Assembly: GCA_008711295.1 (NCBI GenBank)
Contig: VUYV01000035.1
Location: 4,746,161 to 4,810,160 of the forward strand
DNA from: Anarhynchus alexandrinus
Lineage: Eukaryota; Chordata; Aves; Charadriiformes; Charadriidae
Length of the DNA: 64,000 nt
Direction: 5' to 3'
Both the position numbers and the translations under genes were made by a program. The notes beneath the pieces are model-generated. The model made no database searches. It was not told the DNA's origin and worked only from the letters and a program-made list of their open reading frames with translations. Positions 40,001 through 49,372 of this stretch are shown in pieces (the first letter of the stretch is position 1; each line of letters opens with the position of its first letter).

Positions 40001-41715
40001 TTTTCTATGCGATAGGAAAAATTAATTCTTCCAGACTTCACCGGACCACTTAAAGGAGTTACTACACAAAGAATTATCATGTGTTTATTTAAACTTCCTT
40101 GGATGATGCTTAAACACATCACTTTGCAGCTTCATCTGGTGTCGATCAGAAGACAAAGCTACACTAATTCATCTAAGCTGCAACCTCACCCACTAAATAG
40201 TATGCCATTGTTTAATCTTGCTACCGCGAAGGAGTAACTAGAGACTAAGGAGTGTACAAGTAAGGAAACATTTTAGATTATTATACACAGAGGACAAATT
40301 CTTCTTGATGAATTGCAGAATAACTCTTTTGAAGCAATAAATTTACAGTGCTGTAGCAGAACAGAAGTTGGCTTTTGGTGCTTTACAATATCCTGAAAGT
40401 AAGGGAAAAGAAAGCTCACGTCAACCGGAGAGAAACCCCTTTCTGGGAAGCATGGAATATTTGCTCTCCCTTTGCAGAGAAGAAGAGGGATTGCAGTTTA
40501 ATTAAGCCCTCTCTGGGACAGGGGCTACATTCCGATTTAAAGGGTCACCCTGCATAAAGTTACTAAGCAAGAACAACACAGACCTTCAGACGAATGTATT
40601 CTCTGATCTAATTCAAGACCCCTTTAAACCTCAGCTGCGTTAATACTGCAGGCCATTAAAGCTCACAGAGCTACTTGTCACATCGGCACACAGCAAATGC
40701 TAAAGAGATTTTTGAAAGCAAAGGTTGGCCAAAAGAAATGAGACATTGGTTTTACGATGGATCATAACGTTTCTAACAGGCTGCTCTTTCTTTCAGGGCT
40801 TACAAATATCACTTGGCCCTTACAGAGAAAAGGAAGAACTGCCAAACTTTCCACTAAAAATAGTAAGAAAAATTAAACACTAAAATCAATTAGTGCACAC
40901 TCTTAAACATCAAGTTCATTTTGCCTTTAAATACATTTAACCAAGAAGGCATCAGATGGTAAGTTCGGATATACTCTGCAAATGGCACACAGTACATAAT
41001 GTAAGAGACAAACACATCGTTCTCTCTACACCGTTTAATCTTTAGCAGTAAATAAAAAAAAACTTTAAACCGAAGTATAAATGTCAGTTACTCACAAGCC
41101 TTCCTGGTACTCAAAAATCCAACCTACACCTGGATCAGAAATGGTTTCTACTAATTTATATAAAGTTTTTGTGTTAATGAGTCAATACCACGCTCCCGCC
41201 CCAAGCCCCACAGGAGCCTGAAGGTATCAAAACCCAGAGCTGGACCTGGTTTCTCCTCCACCCTGCAGTCAGAGACCCAAAAAACTTCAAAAGGCTTCTT
41301 AGAGAAGAAATATGAATGCAGTCAAAAGAGCTAGTTTAGAATAACTTTCTGTGCAACTCAGCTGCAAAACAGACAATATTCTCTAATGGGAAAGGCATAC
41401 TAGAAACAACTTTCCAGAAATAACATTGCCAGCAAAGATATATTAAGGGAAAATGAACTGTAAGCAATAACCAGCCAATGCTTGGCAATCTTCATCCCCA
41501 CTAAAACATTTATTTTCACTCCATGGTTTTTTTTTTCCCTTTAAATACCCCAGTGACAAATAAATTATGAGCATTACAGCTAATTTATTACTCAGCACCG
41601 CTGAGGATGGAAAGCAAAAAAAAAAAAGACAGCAATATTTTAAAGCTGATTCTTATTCTAGGAAAATAAATACTTTAATAAAAACAATAATAAATTCAGT
41701 GGGAAAAACTGCACT

Positions 41716-41905
41716 TGCAGTTAAGTCATTGGACTGAAGCACCTGAAACTGGAATTCCTGTCTCTGCCGTACTCTTCCTCCGCCCATGCCTAAGCTACTC
41801 AGGCTCTGCTGCTGTTAACCGAGCAAAAGCTTTACCAATAGCTTCAGCAACAGAATCAAGCTCTTAATCTCTGCCTCAGTTTCCCCACCCGCAACATTGC
41901 TCCCA
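41716..41905 (+). repeat. MIR-family SINE relic
   Basis: It begins 'cagttaagtcattggactga' and 'ggaattcctgtctctgccg', like the MIR head, and about 90 nt later has 'taatctctgcctcagtttcc' followed by 'ccacccgcaaca'. The 'ctctgcctcagtttcccca' string is the hallmark of the MIR core. The interval between them is longer than in the consensus, so an insertion is likely. Confidence 0.6.
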
Positions 41906-43092
41906 CCCAGCTTATTCAGCCTGCAGACACTCGGGGGAAAACTCTGTTGTACAGCACCAAGCTCGACAGAAAGCTTTGAAGCGTTGCTGTACTATATTAA
42001 AATTGTTTTTAATAGCATCCCCCATGCAGAACTCTCCACTGACTTCAAGGAGGGTTTAACCAGGTCTCTACAACAGGAGAGACAACTGCTTTCCATACTG
42101 TAACAGGAGAACAGTATTCTATTTGCTTCATTTAACACAGGTGGAAAAAAGGTTGCGCACCAAACCAACTTAAAAATCCAAGAGCCAAATTCAGCTCTTA
42201 ATCCCTCATTTCCCTGGTGTCCATCTCATAGGACCCCTCTTTCTCTTTGTTCCAGCAGGAACCCTTTGATGATTAACTTCTGCATTTGTCTTTGATACTT
42301 ACTTTTTTTTTCCTGAATATGGAATTTTAAAGTTTTCTTTAATATCCCAAACCCCAGTCGCAATAAAGCGGAACAGAAGGAGCCTGTCTCAGAGACCACA
42401 TACGCACACACAATCTCACCTGGACTCACACGGTACTATTTTTACTGCGGATACGTTCAGAGGGCTTTTGCAAGCTGCAGCCAAACACTGCTGCACGGGC
42501 AAAGCTCTAGCCGGGAAGTTAAGCGCGGCTCAAAAGTTTTCATTCAGCAAAAAACAAGAAAGAATTTGGCATTCATTCCCACGCAAACACCAATGCACCC
42601 TCCTTGGGAGGGACCAATTATTTTCCTTTCCGTCTCATGCTCAGGCCAGTCATCCCCTATCACTTGATAAAACCCATGAATAGCTGCATTGAAAGCTGCG
42701 GCAAACAGAGACATCTCAGTAAAGCTCTGTAAAAACAGCTATCCAGAGCACACCAAATAACCGTTTCTCAACGCACTGCCCATATGCATGCCCTTTATCG
42801 AAAGAAGCCCGTGACTTTGGCAGATGTTGGATGCTTGCAACTAGGTCAGTTTGAACCGGAGCGAGCCGAGGCTAAAGGCTAGGGAGAGAAAATTAAATTG
42901 CGCTCCTGCTCCGCAAACTGTGGCTGTCAAACCGAGAGCTCTTCGCCTTCTGCTAAAGCCACGCTTTCGCCACTGGCTAGGCAAAAGATTTGACCGGCAG
43001 GGTGATGAAATGCCTCGCTGACAAACCATCAGGAGCACTTGGAACGTTATTACCCGTGAAAATATTCCAAAATATAAAGCACGTAGGAATTC

Positions 43093-43108
43093 GGGGGGGC
43101 GGGGGGGG
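43093..43108 (+). repeat. G-rich tract
   Basis: Seven and eight G residues are separated by a single C. As the non-template strand of a minus-strand gene this gives C-runs in the pre-mRNA. The DNA could form a G-quadruplex-like fold but only two uninterrupted runs are present, so this is weak. Confidence 0.7.
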
Positions 43109-43479
43109 ACACGGACAGGGAGGGAAGTGTTGCCAAGGTATGTGAATCAGCCTTATCGAAATCCTCATCGCTGCACGGCCGGCATGACTGATCTCACTGC
43201 TGCATTCGCCCGAAAGGCACAAGGCTCCGGCTGGAAAAGGGAGGTTCCAGCCTTTCCCTCCCGGTGCCATCTGCACCAGTACCGCTCGGCTCTTTAATTC
43301 ACAGCCCTACGCTGCAGGAGAGCAGCCGGGGGTGGAAATCATCTGGGCTTTTTAAAAGTTGCTGCGAAAGCCCTGAGTAACTTCTGCAGCAGGAACGCCC
43401 GCAGACGACAGGCAGCGTTTTCCCCCGCTGCCACTGCAGTTCCTGGGAAATTCAACTTTCCAAAAGCGCGCAGGAGTAA

Positions 43480-43690
43480 TTAGATGAAGCCAATAAATGC
43501 ATACACAAAACCTTACAAGAAATATGCAAATAACAGGGTGTATTCAGCAGCCCCAGAAATTAAAGCAGCAGCACAGGCTTACATTTGCATAAACTATGCA
43601 GGATATGGCACCAAGTCATTTTGGAACATGTGCATTTCGCAAACAGCAAGCGCAATAATTGACAAATATTTTGGAACGTGAAATTGTTCA
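43480..43690. promoter_or_regulatory. POU/homeobox-type motif cluster (candidate enhancer)
   Basis: Two octamer motifs face opposite ways, ATGCAAAT at 43524-43531 and ATTTGCAT at 43583-43590. Related TGCAT/GCAAA strings and AT-rich 'caataatt' and 'aattga' homeodomain-like cores follow within 100 bp. The position about 3 kb into intron 1 suits an enhancer. Such motifs are common in AT-rich DNA, so only cross-species conservation would settle it. Confidence 0.3.
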
Positions 43691-46308
43691 AATACTCCCT
43701 AAAACTTCCCATGAAGAAACTCAGAGACACCGTACTAATTAACCGTAGACATCCGCTGTTGGCATCCCGGGGTATTTCCACTGCTGAGTTCTGTGGGAAA
43801 GGAATCGGACTTTATAGATTTTTATCAGCATTTATTATTTATAAAGCCCTGTTGGCAAGCACAATGTTTTATGAACAAATAAAAGTGAATGATCTTTGCT
43901 TCAAAACCACATAATGAATGAATGTCTACTTTGTACATACATTCAAGTGGGCGCTGCTAGTTGATTGTGCAGAAAACATGGAAAAAAGCAGCTTTTTGCT
44001 TTTCCAAAAAGAAATAACAATATCCACTTCGAAATGTACCGACACGAAAGCCAAGCCAAACCAAAACTGAGCTCTTCAATCGCTCCTGAGAAGCCAAGCC
44101 CCTGCCTTGTTTTCTTAACAAGCTGAGTTTTTGCCCTCACCGTCTCCCCGCGCAGAGCAAGGCAGACAAAAACCGAGGAAACCAACTTGTCGCCGTATAA
44201 GGCGAAAAAAGGTTTCTCTTCCTGAGTTACAAATAACTAGGGAAAGTCACACATGTGGCCAAGCAAAGCAGAAGCATGAATACAGTACTCGCTCGCTGCT
44301 GGCAGGCTAAAATTAGCAGTTTATTCAACTGCCCAGAACTACGCGCCGTGTCCGTCCTCCGCAGCATCTCCCTATTTGTCTGTCTTTCTGTTTGCTCTCC
44401 GCTTTGTCTCGCCCGCTAATTTGTCCCTCGGGGAGCAGCCCGGCACGCCACCGCCGAGCCCAACAGCCCCAGCTCATCCCAGGAGCCCCAGTAAATGAAT
44501 ATCCACTTGCAGTTACACCTGGGCAACTCCGCAGTGCCTCCCCTGATTTCACCCCCAAGACGGCACCTGAGAACAGCACTCGGCCCCACGGGACACTCAG
44601 TCTGCAAAAACCATTAGGTCCCACACACCTTCCACCAAGCATCTCTCCTGCTCCCGCTCTCGCTCCCCCATGACACCGGTAAGCACAGCGCTCATCCAGA
44701 GTCGCTTCAAGCCCAGATTTACCCTCCAAAGATAATTCCCCTATTGCATCTGTTCATTGTATGAAGGGCTGCGTGGTATTTGCCGTGACGGAAGATAAAT
44801 TATACAGGGAAGGGAGGAACACTTGCCCAGTGCAGCTGGGCCACTGCTTAGGCATGCTGGGGATTGTTTTGAGTTTAGTTTTCTTTTTTTTTTTTTCTCC
44901 CCCCTCACTGACCAGTTGTCCGTTGCTGTTTGTGGATCCGGCTGGCCGTGGGGGCACGCCGTCACACTGGTGGGGACACAGTCCTGGAGAATGGCAGAGG
45001 GTGAGGACAGCAGCACCTCAGTGGGGTTAACCCCTCGGAGGAGGGAGGTGGGACTGCGGGAACCGTGGTGTTTTCCAGCCGGTGGGGCTAGGGTGCGTGA
45101 GAGGGGAGGGAGCATGGTACACAGCACCCCACGAGAGATGGGAAAAACAGGAAAAGAAACACTGAACTGCTGAGGAGACAGCAAGGCAAAGGAGTTTGAG
45201 GAAGATGCCATGCTAAGGGCTACTACTGCTGATCCCACACGCTCAGAGAGTGTAGCGGTGTGCCAATATACAGTCCTCCAGCAGATCTCTACGTTTCCAG
45301 CATACTGGTGCCCACTGGGTGACATCACCTCAGTGGGCTCTTCCTTGGCTGTTACTTTGATGACGGATTATCCCACATTCACGCTGACAGCTCATTTTAC
45401 AAGTAGCTCATCGGAAACAATATATTTACTTACTAAGGTGTTACTCACATAAAAGAGGCATGGCCCTGTCTGGCTCCTCCAAATGAAGCGATATCCACCT
45501 ATGCTCACATAGCATATAGAATTACTGAATTTACCTCAGCAGATGTGATGTAGTTTCCTTTGGAATTACAAATAGGTTCCAAACTAAACTTCTGTGTTTT
45601 ATTACATGGAGATGACCGCTAATTTCCATTTCATATTAATCAGGAATATTAACAATGGTTAGTTTAGCCACATACCTTGAAAAATTATAGCTCACGTTCA
45701 GTACAAATCTGCATAAGTAGTTTGAGCATGTGAGAGAGGAGCAGCTAAATACTGAATACAAGTGCCAAATGCGGAGATCTTACACTTACTGTATAACATA
45801 TTACGTGTATGGCCTCAAAAAGCCTCAGAGATTATGAATACATTTCTTTTCCATGGAAACTATAATTCTCAAATCCAGCGAGCTATTTTGAGAAATTTAA
45901 ATCAACTACACACACTTACAGCTGCTGGAAGAACACTTCATTTTCACCGCCTGCCGCTCTCGCCGCGCACTCAAAAGGCACAAGCGCGGCCGTATGGACA
46001 TCCTTCCAACTCTTCTACTATAGTGCTGCCTCCAACACCAGATCCCACCGCGCAGATTCAGTGCAAAGCCTTATTTTGCCTCTTCTCTACCTAACACCGA
46101 CACTCACGGGGCCGCTGCGCCGGACACCGCAGCATCACTTGATGAGGGAAATTAGTAAGGCGGGTGGCACGAAGTAAATGCCCCATTAGATTTCCTTGGG
46201 ATTTCATTCCGTACGAGCTGGAAAGGCTGGCGACTGACCCGCGTTAGTGCTCAGCTCGGGAACCAGCGGCAGCGACAACCGGCCGTGCGCCGGGGCGGCT
46301 GGGGGGGG

Positions 46309-46333
46309 NNNNNNNNNNNNNNNNNNNNNNNNN
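46309..46333. other. 25-N assembly gap next to a G-run
   Basis: The gap starts after eight G residues and ends before a C-rich segment, within the CpG island and 81 nt downstream of the exon 1 donor. The 25-base length is probably a placeholder. It does not interrupt coding sequence. Confidence 0.95.
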
Positions 46334-46352
46334 CCGCTCCGCGCCCCCCCCC

Positions 46353-46376
46353 GGCTCGGCTCGGCTCGGCTCGGCA
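46353..46376. repeat. (TCGGC)n pentanucleotide repeat
   Basis: Four to five tandem 'ggctc' units lie in the first 65 nt of intron 1. The CpG-rich short tandem could vary in length and may contribute to the neighbouring assembly gap. Confidence 0.85.
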
Positions 46377-46408
46377 GGTCGCTGGGGCCGATCCCCCCCC
46401 TACTCCCC

Positions 46409-46414
46409 ACTCAC
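46409..46414 (-). promoter_or_regulatory. SLCO3A1: 5' splice site of intron 1
   Basis: The minus strand reads TACCTG|GTGAGT, a consensus donor. The seven bases after the cut (GTGAGTG) are the same as the first seven bases of exon 2, so spliced RNA restores the same donor string at the junction. Confidence 0.93.
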
Positions 46415-46594
46415 CAGGTAGGCTCCCACCGTGCCCTGGGCCAGCATCAGGGCGCACTCGGACACCAGGAAGAGCTGGATGCTGGAGAAGCAGGACACCT
46501 TCCTCCGCCGCCTCCGCTGCCGCGCCGCGCCGGCCCCCGGCAGCTCCCCGCCGCCGCCGCCGCCCGCCGAGCCCCGCTCCCCCGNGCCTCCTCC
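46415..46594 (-). CDS. SLCO3A1: SLCO3A1 coding exon 1 (5' end unresolved)
   Basis: This exon encodes the cytoplasmic N-terminal tail and most of transmembrane helix 1 of OATP3A1. The minus-strand frame ends KVSCFSSIQLFLVSECALML followed by AQGTVGAYL, then the donor. That matches the family's K-V-S-C-F-S through A-Y-L block, with the lysine now at 46499-46501. Upstream come GELPGAGAARQRRRRR, aligning with the mammalian GEL-to-poly-lysine tail but with arginines in place of lysines. Beyond that is a glycine-rich stretch. By comparison with the mammalian protein the start codon should sit near 46594, yet no in-frame ATG exists there. In fact no minus-strand ATG in any frame occurs between 46550 and 46953, and the in-frame codon at 46583-46585 contains an N. 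The first in-frame ATG, at 47008, would add about 135 unrelated residues and is unlikely. The right boundary given is therefore an estimate. The exon leaves in phase 0, matching exon 2. Confidence 0.88.
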
Positions 46595-47065
46595 TCCTCC
46601 TCCCGTCTCTCCTCCCCTCGCCCTGCCGCGCTCCCTCTCTCCGCCGGCCCCGCGCAGGCCGGATCCGCGCCCCCGCCGGCGAGGGGCGGGGGAAAGCGCG
46701 GGGCTGGCGCCGGCGGAGGCTCCGCGACGGGCGGGAGGGGCGGCCCCGTCCCGGGATACGGGCGGGCGGCGCGGCCGGTTCCTAGCGCCGCGGGAGAGGG
46801 AAGAGAACCGCAGCACCCACCCCCCCCAACACAACCGGCTCCTCCCGGTGCGGGACCGGCGGAACGATGCCCGCAAGCGGAGCGGGCTCCCGCACGGGGC
46901 TGGAAGTTTCCCACGCAGGGCGAGGGCAAGCGGTACCCAAATCGGGCTAACCCCATCCCCATCCCTGGCATCCCCCAGCCTGGGTGCCCTGATTTCATAC
47001 TCCTGCAAGTGCTCGGCAAAGGGCAGCCATACAAAAATTCAATAAAAAAGAATATAAAATAATAG

Positions 47066-47087
47066 GTGTCGTGCGTTGCAACGACAC
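47066..47087. repeat. Inverted repeat with nested palindrome
   Basis: Arms GTGTCGT (47066-47072) and ACGACAC (47081-47087) are exact complements around an 8-nt loop, and CGTTGCAACG (47074-47083) is itself a perfect palindrome. It is CpG-rich and lies about 470 bp upstream of the exon 1 coding end. It could be a dimeric transcription-factor site or chance. Confidence 0.8.
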
Positions 47088-47090
47088 TGC

Positions 47091-47136
47091 CACGTGGGTG
47101 AGGTTTGGCTCTCCGGCCCCTGTCCCCAGCCACGTG
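47091..47136. promoter_or_regulatory. Pair of CACGTG E-boxes
   Basis: Canonical CACGTG motifs occur at 47091-47096 and 47131-47136, 40 bp apart (four helical turns). This palindromic core is bound by MYC/MAX, USF, MITF/TFE and CLOCK-type bHLH factors. Position just upstream of the CpG island makes promoter function plausible but unproven. Confidence 0.45.
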
Positions 47137-49338
47137 TCTTTGTGATGGTGCCTTCTGTTGTCACCCCCACCTCGAGTTCTAATTTCAAGGGATACCTTCT
47201 AAAAACCACTAATCATCGCTTCTACTATTACAGATCGCGTTCCTTGTTGGCGTAATAGCAAAACCTGATCGGCTTTGCTCTTCAGGTGCACTTTTCCAGT
47301 TCATTTCTGGGTCCACACTGGAGGCTGCTGCCTTACTTCTATTTATTAAATTTACAGTTAAGTGGTACTTGATCCATTTAGCACTGGGGTGTCTGCAGCC
47401 TTTGAGAGAAACAGTTTTCTGTGGAAACAGAGGTTACATTTTTCAAAAATAACTACATGGTTTGGATCCTAAATTTCATTTTCAAAGACTGTTGAGGCTT
47501 TGAAACTCTTGAATACTTGGGAAGGTGCCTTTGAAAATGGAACTTAAGAACACCCTGATTTGCCAAGGCATAAACCAGTCATCACCAGTCACAGCTGGAA
47601 GTCAAGAGAACCGACATTTCAAACAAGCACTTTTTTTTTTCCCCGCACCCTTTTTGAGTTTCTTCTCCCAAAATAGCATCATTGTTTGGGGGCTTTTTAA
47701 TTTGGCCTTCTTTTATATGAGTACCTTTAATAAATATGTTGCTGGGAATTAATCTTGAGCAGCGTCTCCTCCCAGGTTGATGAGTCTTTACCAAGCCCAG
47801 CTGATGCACATTGGCCCAGTAGAACTGCAGACCATAGCCAGCAAGAAATGTGAGAGACCTGGCACGCTCAGCTGTTGCCCTTTGCTCATCAGCTGCCAAC
47901 AGCTCCTTCCCATGCTGAACTTTGGCTCGCCACAGCTTTTCTGGCAGGTCTGGGCCATATCAACAAGTATCAATAGTGCCATCTACCCCAGGGACACGGT
48001 CTCCAACATTTATGGCCTGAGGCAGCATTATCAAACAATTAGTGGGGAGAACGGTCTGGTGCTCATAGCCGAGTAGTCTCAATTTTAATAAGATACATAT
48101 CAGTCTTTCAGACATTGTGTACCTCACTAGATGCACGTTAGAAGCGACCTGAGGCCTTAAATGCCGAGGTTTTTGCATGAGGTCATGAAAAACTGGCTCA
48201 TCCGTGCAGGGTTCTGCCAGTTCAGAAAGCGTTTGTTTTCCATCCAGGGAAAACTGGTTCTTCCACCAAAAGAAAACAACAAAAAAAGTTCATTTTCTTG
48301 AAATCTCTTTAGACTACAAAAGTGCTCATCTGCTTCCTAAGATGTTTATTTGGGGGCCTCTGCTATAAAAATTCTGAAGTTAGAAAGCTAGAAAGGCCTC
48401 TGTCTCTAGATGGGTAGATTTGCAGACTAATTCAATTAGCATGGCTAGACAGATGCTTTGCTCCAGATGGATGCTGTGGTGCGTTATAAACAGGATGGAC
48501 AATCTAACAGACTTCTCAATAAGTGAAAATAGAGGGGTGTCTCTTAAAACACTTCAGCATGTAGAATTATGCCAGGGAAAGTCTTAAAATTTCCTAAAAA
48601 AAACCCAAAACATGGGGGCATGCTGGCCTTTCCAGTCAGCTTTTGCCTGCTCTAGGTTAGGTGCTGAAGGCAGCAAAGCTCTGAAAACTCATATAACTCA
48701 CCACGTGTGTATCTGGAGGCCCAAGTAAATTTCTGCACATGCTACTGCAGTTACCAATATTCAAGTTGATGCTTTAAAGCTCTTGAATATATGCAAGTGC
48801 CATCATGTGTCTTGATCACGTCTTGGACATCCTGTTGGAAGAGTTTGTCCAGGCTGAGGAAGCAGATATACTGCTTGTCTGTCACAAGGAAATCAGCTGC
48901 TAGAAAAATTTGATTCTAATACCAATTATCTGAAACATCTGGTTGGTTAGTTTATTGCAGCAGAATATAATTATCGGTTACATTTCTGTCCAGAAGAGAC
49001 AGAATGCCTGGCTTTTTTTTTTTTTCCTCTTATGTTGTATACTTGCACTTACTTCCTTTAGAAAAATTCCTCCTGGCTTGCTTTGCTGAAAGAAAGAATG
49101 AGGGTCTTGCATCTCCGCTCAAATACATCAGTAGACCTGAGTTTGCTTTCTGCCACCTTTCAACATACCACATTCCTCAGAGATCTCAGTAGAGTGCTTC
49201 AGCGATGGACAAGTGACCTGTTTGGATTTAATAGTTAATTATTGTTATACCCAAACAGTTTTTCTACTCTGAATTGACCCAGCTTTACCTACTAATGTGT
49301 GGAATACTAATGTTCTTGGATTATCATTAGCCTAGAAT

Positions 49339-49372
49339 GAAAAGGGACTTTATAGCTAGAAAGTCCCTTTTC
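49339..49372. repeat. Perfect 13-bp inverted repeat, 8-nt loop
   Basis: GAAAAGGGACTTT (49339-49351) and AAAGTCCCTTTTC (49360-49372) are exact complements around the loop ATAGCTAG. A short imperfect extension (cct against agg) exists outside. It lies in the 5' flank with no gene near. It could be a palindromic relic of a DNA transposon or a small RNA hairpin, though the stem is shorter than a typical pre-miRNA. Confidence 0.9.

Larger units (their letters stand above)
39421..46414 (-). other. SLCO3A1: SLCO3A1 intron 1, proximal portion
   Basis: This is intron sequence from the exon 1 donor to the minus-strand CR1. It holds two MIR-like SINE relics (about 39.9 and 41.8 kb), a short CpG-containing palindrome at 39808-39826, G-rich runs (43093-43108), a POU/homeobox-like motif cluster (about 43.48-43.69 kb) and increasing CpG density toward 46.2 kb. 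A 25-N gap (46309-46333) lies 81 nt inside the intron. No extra exon was recognised; the 195-codon minus-strand open frame at 44741-45328 resembles no family known to me. Confidence 0.8.
46230..46960 (-). promoter_or_regulatory. SLCO3A1: CpG-island promoter of SLCO3A1
   Basis: A sharp switch to very GC-rich, CpG-dense sequence surrounds exon 1 and is unlike the AT-richer flanks. GC-box (SP/KLF) cores appear, for example GGGGCGGGG at 46683-46691 and GGGCGG-type sites at about 46730-46742. I see no TATA box at a fitting place, as expected for a housekeeping-style island promoter with dispersed starts. It includes a TCGGC pentamer repeat (about 46353-46376), a 25-N gap (46309-46333) and an ambiguous base (46585). 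The transcription start should lie right of 46594 but cannot be fixed from sequence. Divergent antisense transcription is common at such promoters; nothing here proves it. Confidence 0.8.

Noticed and set aside
44741..45328. 195-codon minus-strand open frame in intron 1
   Set aside because: Composition is Ser/Pro/Leu-rich without a recognisable family, and several overlapping frames exist on the other strand. No splice sites in keeping with an SLCO3A1 exon were seen.
46247..47133. Several 160-270 codon frames across the CpG island
   Set aside because: All but the frame carrying K-V-S-C-F-S are Pro/Arg/Gly-rich shadows of GC-rich DNA and run through N gaps. The upstream ATG at 47008 was rejected as the SLCO3A1 start because it would add about 135 residues without family support.
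47777..48076. 99-codon plus-strand frame just upstream of the promoter
   Set aside because: It was considered as a divergent gene. It has no recognised domain, no island-side start and no splice evidence.
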